Assembly (NCBI RefSeq): GCF_024178165.1
Contig: NZ_JAMZIE010000003.1
Span: 248,001-312,000 of the forward strand
Direction: 5' to 3'
Length of the DNA stretch: 64,000 bases
DNA from: Halohasta salina
GTDB lineage: Archaea > Halobacteriota > Halobacteria > Halobacteriales > Haloferacaceae
Made by a program: the position numbers and the translations under genes. This document shows, in pieces, positions 52,711-58,457 of the stretch (positions are counted from its first letter, which is position 1; the number at the start of each line of letters is the position of its first letter). Below the pieces are notes generated by a model. The model searched no databases, was not told where the DNA came from, and saw nothing but the letters and a program-made list of their open reading frames with translations.

Positions 52711-54120
52711 GTGACTTCGAGTACCCGATCACCGGATCGGTTTCCGGGGCTGTTGGCGGCGACGACGATGGGGGTCTACCTCCTGCTCGTCGTCGGCGTG
52801 GCGACCGCGCTCACCGACGCCGCCGCGGCCTGTACGGCGTGGCCAGTCTGCGGCACCGGCTGGTCGCTGCCCGCGAGCGCCGCCGGCTGGATCGCCTTCG
52901 GCCACCGGATCGCCGCGGTCGTCGTCGGCCTCGGCGTCGTGGCGACGACGATCATGGCGTGGCGACGGTCGACGAGCCGACGCATCCGGGCGGCGCTGAC
53001 GCTGGCGCTGCTGGTGTATCCGGCCCAGGCCGGCCTCGGCGCGCTCGTGGCGACGACCGGCGGAACCGAGACGCTGTCGGTGGTTCACCTCGCCGCGGGC
53101 GTGACGATCTTCGGCGGCCTGTTGGCGGCGCTGGCGTGGTGGCTGGAGGCCGAAACCGGCGACCCCGACGACGCCCCCGAGACGCCGCCCGAACCCTCGG
53201 AACCGCTGGATCCGACCGAGCGCCCGGCGGTGCCGAGCGACCCGGTCGACCGTGCGAAGGCGACCGTCGTCGCCTACTTCCGACTCATGAAGCCGCGGCT
53301 GATGTGGCTGCTGTGTCTGGTCGCCGCCGCGGCGATGGCGCTGGCCAGCGGCAGCGGGTTCGAACTGACGCCGTATACGGCCGCGGCGACACTCGTCGCC
53401 GGCTCGCTGTCGATCGGCGCGTCGGGGACGTTCAACCACGTCCTCGAACGCGACGTCGACCGGCGGATGGCCCGGACCAACGACCGGCCGCTGGCGACCG
53501 ACCTCGTTCCCGTGCCGAACGCCGTGGCCTTCGGCCTCGTGTTGACTGCCGTCTCGGTCGGCCTCTTTTGGACGATCAACTGGCTGGCGGCCGTCCTCGG
53601 CCTCACGGCCATCGTCTTCTACAGCGTCGTCTATACGCTGATTCTCAAACCCAACACGGTCCAAAACACCGTTCTCGGCGGTGCAGCGGGCGCGCTGCCC
53701 GCGCTGATCGGCTGGGCGGCAGTCACCGGCTCGATCGGTGCCGGCGGGCTGCTGTTGGCGACACTGATCTTCCTGTGGACGCCCGCCCACTTCTACAACC
53801 TCGCACTCGCCTACAAGGACGACTACGAACGCGGCGGCTTCCCGATGATGCCGGTCGTCCGCGGCGAGACGGCGACCCGTCGACACATCGTCTGGTATCT
53901 CGGGGCAACGTTGGTCGCCGGGGCGGCACTCGCCGCCAGCGGAACGCTGGGCTGGCTTTACGTGGCGACGGGGGTTGTCTTCGGCGGGATCTTCCTCTGG
54001 ATGGTCGTCCGGCTCCACTACGAGCAGACCAAAGCCGCCGCCCTCCGGTCGTTCCACGCCTCGAACGCCTACCTCGGCTTCGTCCTGCTGGCGATCGTCG
54101 TCGAAGGCCTCGCGCTATGA
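52711..54120 (+). CDS. ctaB: Haem o synthase with N-terminal half-CtaA domain
   Basis: Adds the farnesyl chain to haem b, giving haem o for the oxidase. Of 469 residues, the first about 150 form four helices resembling half of haem A synthase, with two candidate haem-ligand histidines (AFGHRIAAVV and SVVHLAAGV). Residues 190-469 are CtaB, with NHVLERDVDRRMARTNDRPL (allylic-diphosphate site) and FLWTPAHFYNLALAYKDDYERGGFPMMPV. An acidic proline-rich linker (PETPPEPSEPLDPTE) joins them. It overlaps the next gene by ATGA and is divergent from coxB. Confidence 0.9.
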   Translation: MTSSTRSPDRFPGLLAATTMGVYLLLVVGVATALTDAAAACTAWPVCGTGWSLPASAAGWIAFGHRIAAVVVGLGVVATTIMAWRRSTSRRIRAALTLALLVYPAQAGLGALVATTGGTETLSVVHLAAGVTIFGGLLAALAWWLEAETGDPDDAPETPPEPSEPLDPTERPAVPSDPVDRAKATVVAYFRLMKPRLMWLLCLVAAAAMALASGSGFELTPYTAAATLVAGSLSIGASGTFNHVLERDVDRRMARTNDRPLATDLVPVPNAVAFGLVLTAVSVGLFWTINWLAAVLGLTAIVFYSVVYTLILKPNTVQNTVLGGAAGALPALIGWAAVTGSIGAGGLLLATLIFLWTPAHFYNLALAYKDDYERGGFPMMPVVRGETATRRHIVWYLGATLVAGAALAASGTLGWLYVATGVVFGGIFLWMVVRLHYEQTKAAALRSFHASNAYLGFVLLAIVVEGLAL

Positions 54121-54794
54121 GCGAACAGGGAACCGGCCTTTCGATCCCGCTGCCGACCGGCCGGCGGCTCTACTGGGGGTTGTTCCTCAACAGCCTGCTG
54201 TTGACCCTTGGTCTCTACGTGCTGGTGACGCCGGCCGATCTCGGCTCGCCCCGACTGGTCGGCTACGGGCTGCTCTGGCTCACCGTCTCTGTGTGGGTCG
54301 TTACCAATACCCACCTCGAGCCCGCCTCGCCGTCGACTCGCCGGTGGGCTCGCGTGGTAGCCGGCGGCTACTTCGGGCTGCTACTGTTCGCCGGCGGGGT
54401 CATCGGCGCGGGGATCGGCGACGCCGCGACCGGGTTTCGGATCGCGTGGCTCCCGTTCGGCTTCGGTCCGGCGGCGCTCTACAGCGGCGCGCTGGTGACG
54501 ATCAACCTGATCCCGATCTATCTGGTCGGCTACACGGCGCTGGCGTATCTCGTCTACGACACCGTCATCGAGGCGTCGGGCTCGGCCGCCGCCGGCGTGC
54601 TGGGGCTGTTTTCCTGTGTCTCCTGTTCGTGGCCGATCGTCGTCTCGCTGGCCTCGGCGGTGACTGGTGGGAGTTCGATCCTCGTCGCCTCGGCCCTGCA
54701 GGTGTCCTACGGACTGTCGACTGCCGTCTTCGTCCTCACCGCCGCGCTGCTGTACTGGCGACCGACCGACTGGCTCGCGGGGCTCCGGCAGTAG
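54117..54794 (+). CDS. Membrane protein with intramembrane cysteine pair, coupled to haem synthase
   Basis: 225 residues and about six helices. One helix start carries FSCVSCSWP, a CxxC in a hydrophobic setting that could hold copper or do thiol exchange. The start overlaps the haem synthase stop (ATGA), so the two are co-translated. I believe similar proteins follow ctaB in other haloarchaea. It may serve oxidase assembly by copper delivery or disulfide handling; that is inference from context. Confidence 0.8.
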   Translation: MSEQGTGLSIPLPTGRRLYWGLFLNSLLLTLGLYVLVTPADLGSPRLVGYGLLWLTVSVWVVTNTHLEPASPSTRRWARVVAGGYFGLLLFAGGVIGAGIGDAATGFRIAWLPFGFGPAALYSGALVTINLIPIYLVGYTALAYLVYDTVIEASGSAAAGVLGLFSCVSCSWPIVVSLASAVTGGSSILVASALQVSYGLSTAVFVLTAALLYWRPTDWLAGLRQ

Positions 54795-54829
54795 GCACTC
54801 TTTTCGGCCGCCGGACCCGTTGGTAGCCT

Positions 54830-55066
54830 GTGACTACCGTCGAAATCGAGTACTGCGTTCCGTGTGGGATGTTGGATCGCGCGCTGGATGTCGAGGAGGC
54901 GATCCTCCGACAGTTCGGCGAGGAGGTAGAACGGGTGGCGCTGGTGACCGGCGATCACGGGATCTTCGTCGTCCGCGTCGACGGCGAACAGATCTTCGAC
55001 AAGGAAACCGATCGGTTCGACATCGACGAGATCGTTCGGCGACTTCGCCCGCATGTCGGTCGGTAG
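54830..55066 (+). CDS. Rdx/SelW-like thioredoxin-fold protein
   Basis: 78 residues from a GTG: T-T-V-E-I-E-Y-C-V-P-C-G-M. The CxxC (C9/C12) follows the first strand exactly as in the SelT/SelW/SelH (Rdx) family, with cysteine in place of selenocysteine. The end FDIDEIVRRLRPHVG is the usual last helix. It lies 35 bases after the cysteine-bearing membrane protein and may share its operon, which would fit redox help for oxidase assembly. Confidence 0.85.
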   Translation: MTTVEIEYCVPCGMLDRALDVEEAILRQFGEEVERVALVTGDHGIFVVRVDGEQIFDKETDRFDIDEIVRRLRPHVGR

Positions 55067-55070
55067 CCGA

Positions 55071-56087
55071 TCAGTGACCCCAGCGTCGACCGTCCTCGTC
55101 GAACCGCGCGTCGGTGATCCGGTCGTGTTGGTCGTCGGTGAGCGAGACCTCGGCGGCCCGGAGGTTCTCTTCGAGTTGGTCTGTGGTTCGCGCGCCGACG
55201 ATCGGCACGCAGGTGAAGGCGTCCTGATCCATGAGCCACCGCAGCGAGACCTGTGCCGGTGTGGCGTCGACCTCGTCGGCGACCGCCCGGATCTCGTTGA
55301 GGACCTTCCAGCCGCGCTCCGAGAGGTAGAACCGTTCGAACCGTTCGTCGAAACTGCCGCGCGAGCCGTCGGGTGCCCGGACCGATTTGGGGTCGGCGGG
55401 GTCGGCGCGTTCGTACTTTCCGGTGAGGAAGCCACCGGCTAACGGCGAGTAGGGACAGACTGCGAGGTCCTGATCCGCACAGACGTCGAGGTAATCCTCG
55501 ACGTCCTTGTAGTAGCCCGCGTGGAACAGCGGCTGGGTCACGTCGAACCGCTGGTAGTCCTCGACATCGGATTTCCACAGCGCCTTTGTCAGTTGCCAAG
55601 CGGCCATCGTTGAGGCCCCGAGGTAGTTGACTTTGCCCTCCTCGACCAAACGATCCAACGTCGACAGCGTTTCCTCGATCGGGGTGTTTTCGTCCCAGCG
55701 GTGGATGTAGTAGAGATCGAGGTAGTCGGTGCCTAACTCCTCGAGCGTCTTGTCGATCTGGTTGCGGATGTGGGTCCGCGAGAGCCCCGACCCGTTGGGA
55801 TTGTCCTCGTCGTAGTCGAAGTAGACCTTGGAGGTGAGGACGAACTTTTCTCGATCGCGGTCTTCGAGCCACGACCCGATGTAGGACTCACTGGTGCCGT
55901 TGGGATCGCCGTAGACGTTGGCCGAATCGATGAAGTTGCCGCCGTGATCCGCGAACGTATCAAGCAACTCGTGTGCCTCTGCTTCGTCCGTTTCGAGGAC
56001 ACCGCCCGTCTTGCGCCCGAAGCGCCACGTGCCGAAACAGAGTTCTGAAACGCGCGTGCCCGTTGACCCGAGTTGTCGGTACTCCAT
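55071..56087 (-). CDS. Aldo/keto reductase
   Basis: A 338-residue NAD(P)H-dependent oxidoreductase of the AKR superfamily. The catalytic residues are the aspartate and tyrosine of FIDSANVYGDPNGTSES, the lysine in FVLTSKVYFD and the histidine in DLYYIHRWDE. The C-terminal cofactor loop is VPIVGARTTDQLEENL. It resembles the YajO/Gre3-like aldose reductase group. No substrate can be assigned. Convergent with the Rdx gene. Confidence 0.92.
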   Translation of the reverse strand: MEYRQLGSTGTRVSELCFGTWRFGRKTGGVLETDEAEAHELLDTFADHGGNFIDSANVYGDPNGTSESYIGSWLEDRDREKFVLTSKVYFDYDEDNPNGSGLSRTHIRNQIDKTLEELGTDYLDLYYIHRWDENTPIEETLSTLDRLVEEGKVNYLGASTMAAWQLTKALWKSDVEDYQRFDVTQPLFHAGYYKDVEDYLDVCADQDLAVCPYSPLAGGFLTGKYERADPADPKSVRAPDGSRGSFDERFERFYLSERGWKVLNEIRAVADEVDATPAQVSLRWLMDQDAFTCVPIVGARTTDQLEENLRAAEVSLTDDQHDRITDARFDEDGRRWGH

Positions 56088-56246
56088 ACTCCGTTGTTAG
56101 TCGACCTCGTGAAAAACGTGTCCATCAATAATCCTGATGGATCCTGCGACGTTCCGTGGAGCCGGTTCCGTCCCGACTGTACGCCGTAGGCTCTCTTGGC
56201 GAGTTCCGCCCGTCCCTTTAGTCGGCGCCTACTGTCACCTGTCGAA

Positions 56247-56304
56247 TTCAGTTCGAATGTTTAGTTGGATACTACTGTTATGTACAGCGGTTCTTCGAAC
56301 TGAA
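56247..56304. promoter_or_regulatory. Inverted repeat in the promoter of the DUF7344-type gene
   Basis: Perfect 11-bp arms TTCAGTTCGAA (56247-56257) and TTCGAACTGAA (56294-56304) flank a 36-base AT-richer centre containing the likely promoter (TTTAGTTGG, TTATGTAC). The right arm ends 12 bases before the gene's ATG, a good place for an autoregulatory operator. Confidence 0.55.
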
Positions 56305-56316
56305 TGTGTGTCTGTG

Positions 56317-56973
56317 ATGCAAAAACAAGCGGACAGTTCGACTCGCGATTCCGTCGATCTCTCCGAGGAGTCTCGCGGCTCACCGCCGTCGTTCCGTGGC
56401 TTCTCGGCTGATCGTCCGACCCGTCCGACAGCTGATACTGACGAGGTGGCTGTCGCACGGGTCGACGAGTCGACGACAGCGTTCGAGCAGCGTTCGGCCA
56501 ATAACCTGTTCGACGTGTTATCGAACCGTCGGCGTCGGTACGTGGTGTACGTCCTAAAACACGCGCGTGGGCCGGTCGAGTTGGGGCCGCTCGCAACGCA
56601 GATCGCGGCATGGGAAAACGACGAGCCGCGCGCGGATGTCTCCGGCGTCGAGCGAAAACGCGTCTATACGTCGCTCCAACAGGTCCACCTCCCGAAGATG
56701 GACGATATGGGTGTGCTCGTGTTCGACAAGCGTTCGGGGACCATCGAGCCTACCGCGTCGTTGGCGGAGGTGACGCTCGATACCGACGACTCCGACGAGT
56801 CGGCTTCGTGGGCGGTCTCCTACCTCACGCTGTCGGCGCTGAGTCTGGGGCTCGTCGCCGCGATCCGGCTCGATCTCCGGCCAGTCGCGTTGTTTCCGGA
56901 CCTCGCATGGATGACGTCGTTGATCCTGACGTTTCTGTTGGTATCGATCGTACAGTGGTATACGACGTCGTAG
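56317..56973 (+). CDS. DUF7344-type winged-helix regulator with C-terminal membrane helices
   Basis: 218 residues. A disordered, Ser/Asp-rich start of about 65 residues is followed by LFDVLSNRRRRYVVYVLKH and VERKRVYTSLQQVHLPKMDDMGVLVFD, the winged helix of the haloarchaeal DUF7344 group. Two membrane helices close the protein, so it may be a membrane-tethered transcription factor. It ends seven bases before the convergent GH5 stop. I used the M-Q-K-Q-A-D start just after the inverted repeat. Confidence 0.8.
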   Translation: MQKQADSSTRDSVDLSEESRGSPPSFRGFSADRPTRPTADTDEVAVARVDESTTAFEQRSANNLFDVLSNRRRRYVVYVLKHARGPVELGPLATQIAAWENDEPRADVSGVERKRVYTSLQQVHLPKMDDMGVLVFDKRSGTIEPTASLAEVTLDTDDSDESASWAVSYLTLSALSLGLVAAIRLDLRPVALFPDLAWMTSLILTFLLVSIVQWYTTS

Positions 56974-56980
56974 TCACCTG

Positions 56981-58069
56981 TTACCGGTCGCGCAACGTCT
57001 CTCGAACCCATTGTCCGGTCGGCGTGAGGTTGGCTTCGGTCCACGAGCCGTCGGTCGTCCCCTCGGTCCAGACGCCCGACGTTCGCCAGTCGTCGGAGTA
57101 GTTCCAGAACGCCCAGCTGATGGTGTTGTCGGCCAACACGTCCATGAACTCCCGGGTGCTCTCGAAGTCGTTTGTCCCGTCCCCGTCGGCTTCCATACTC
57201 CCACACTCGGTGACGAAGATCGGCAGTTCGTCGGCCGCCGCAGCGAGCCGGTCGCGCTCCCACTGGCCGTGGGTCGACGCGTAGAAATGGTAGGCATACA
57301 GGAGGTTCTCGCCGTCGACCGGATTCTCGATAATCTCCCGTGGCCCTTCGGAACCGACCTCGGCGAACCCGAGTGACGACCAGCCGCGCGTCCCGACGAC
57401 GATCGGGCCCTTGGGATCGTAGCGTCGGATCACCGGGATCACCGCCTCGGCGTACGCCTTGATCCGGTCCCACGCGACGCCGTTGGGTTCGTTGCAGATT
57501 TCGTAAATGACGCCCTCGCTGTCGGCGTATTCGGCGGCGACCGTCTCGAAAAACGTCGTGGCATGATCGAGGTTCGCCAGCGGGTCCCCCGGATCGTGGA
57601 TGTGGAAGTCGACGATCGCGTACAGTCCACGATCGAGGACCGCGTCGACGATCCGCCGCACCTCGTCGGTGAACCCCTCGGGATCGGTTTCGTACCCACC
57701 CTCCTGGACGTACATCGCGATCCGGCAGCAGTCCGCCTGCCAGTCGTCGGCCAGCGCGTCGAGGGCCGCGTCAGTCAGAAACTCTTCCCATCCGAACCAC
57801 TGGATCCCGTGGGTGCTCATCCCGCGCAGCTGCACCGGGTCGCCGGAGTCGTCGCACAACGTCGTCCCGACCACCTGTAGCTGTCCGTGCCGTTCGACCG
57901 GTGTCTCGCTCACACCGTCCGGTTCGTCCGCATCCGCCTTGGATTTCCCTCCGAGTCGACCGCGCCGACTCGGATACATGCTCCCGAGCGATCCCGGTCG
58001 ACGGCGTTCCGAACGGGTGGCCCGCTGTCCGGATCGGTTTCCCTCGTCTCCCGCGGTAGGATCCGTCAT
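56981..58069 (-). CDS. GH5-type glycoside hydrolase (cellulase family)
   Basis: A retaining beta-glycosidase. Of 362 residues, the first 60 are a polar Arg/Ser/Asp-rich tail. The barrel then has the strand-4 motif E190-ICN193-E194-P (acid/base E194), H261-x-Y263, and the nucleophile E288 in FVTECGS. Aromatic subsite residues WAFWNYSDDW lie near the end. I see no Sec, Tat or lipoprotein signal, so export is not evident. It is divergent from the glycosyltransferase operon across an AT-rich spacer and may trim or edit its product. Confidence 0.88.
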   Translation of the reverse strand: MTDPTAGDEGNRSGQRATRSERRRPGSLGSMYPSRRGRLGGKSKADADEPDGVSETPVERHGQLQVVGTTLCDDSGDPVQLRGMSTHGIQWFGWEEFLTDAALDALADDWQADCCRIAMYVQEGGYETDPEGFTDEVRRIVDAVLDRGLYAIVDFHIHDPGDPLANLDHATTFFETVAAEYADSEGVIYEICNEPNGVAWDRIKAYAEAVIPVIRRYDPKGPIVVGTRGWSSLGFAEVGSEGPREIIENPVDGENLLYAYHFYASTHGQWERDRLAAAADELPIFVTECGSMEADGDGTNDFESTREFMDVLADNTISWAFWNYSDDWRTSGVWTEGTTDGSWTEANLTPTGQWVRETLRDR

Positions 58070-58084
58070 ACGGGCGGTTTCTTC

Positions 58085-58255
58085 TGACTGGCTATGACTT
58101 CGAACTATAATTTGAAATAATAGCCTTATCTAACCAATTCAAAAAACAAACATCGCGATATTTTCTAAATTAGTTATTGTATAATGATTTTAGGCTGTTT
58201 TTAATTTGTTTCTGCCAAACTAATACTACATCTATCCGGACCTTGGCGTTCGCCG
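58085..58255. promoter_or_regulatory. AT-rich divergent control region of the glycan unit
   Basis: About 150 bases with far lower G+C than anywhere else in the window. There are several TATA-like runs on both strands (TATAATTTG, TATTTTCTAAATTAG, TATTGTATAATG, TTTTTAATTTG) and an octamer TTCGAACT at 58099-58106 also found in the upstream inverted repeat. It serves the GH5 gene leftwards and the glycosyltransferase operon rightwards. No open frame fits in it. Confidence 0.55.
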
Positions 58256-58259
58256 ACGA

Positions 58260-58457
58260 ATGTCAGATAAACAGTATTCAGAAGGGACGATTGTGATAGA
58301 TCGGCTCCCGCCGACGACCGGTCGGCGTCGACACGCGAGTTCGACGCCCACGGTGGATCGATTCGAACCGACCCCACCCGAGGGGCTACCCGACCACGCC
58401 CGCCGGATTCGGATACGTCCAGCGGCGTGTCGCTGGCGGAGGGCGGTCCGATGCTGA
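58260..58457 (+). CDS. 65-residue frame overlapping the start of the glycosyltransferase fusion
   Basis: Starts MSDKQYSEGTIVIDRLPP and continues Arg/Pro-rich to a TGA lying inside the next gene's ATGCTGA, a seven-base overlap typical of coupled genes. A TAATACTACATCTAT patch upstream could be its promoter. The C-terminal part (ARRIRIRPAACRWRRAVRC) looks less natural. Two alternatives are open: it is a real small protein, or a single-base frameshift separates it from an N-terminal tail of the fusion, since the fusion's own frame extends upstream in natural-looking sequence (DSDTSSGVSLAEGG). Confidence 0.4.
   Translation: MSDKQYSEGTIVIDRLPPTTGRRRHASSTPTVDRFEPTPPEGLPDHARRIRIRPAACRWRRAVRC

Noticed and set aside
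58099-58106. Treating every TTCGAACT octamer as a regulator site
   Set aside because: The same octamer occurs inside several genes as Phe-Glu-Leu codons (for example near 3544 and 6485), so by itself it is not specific.
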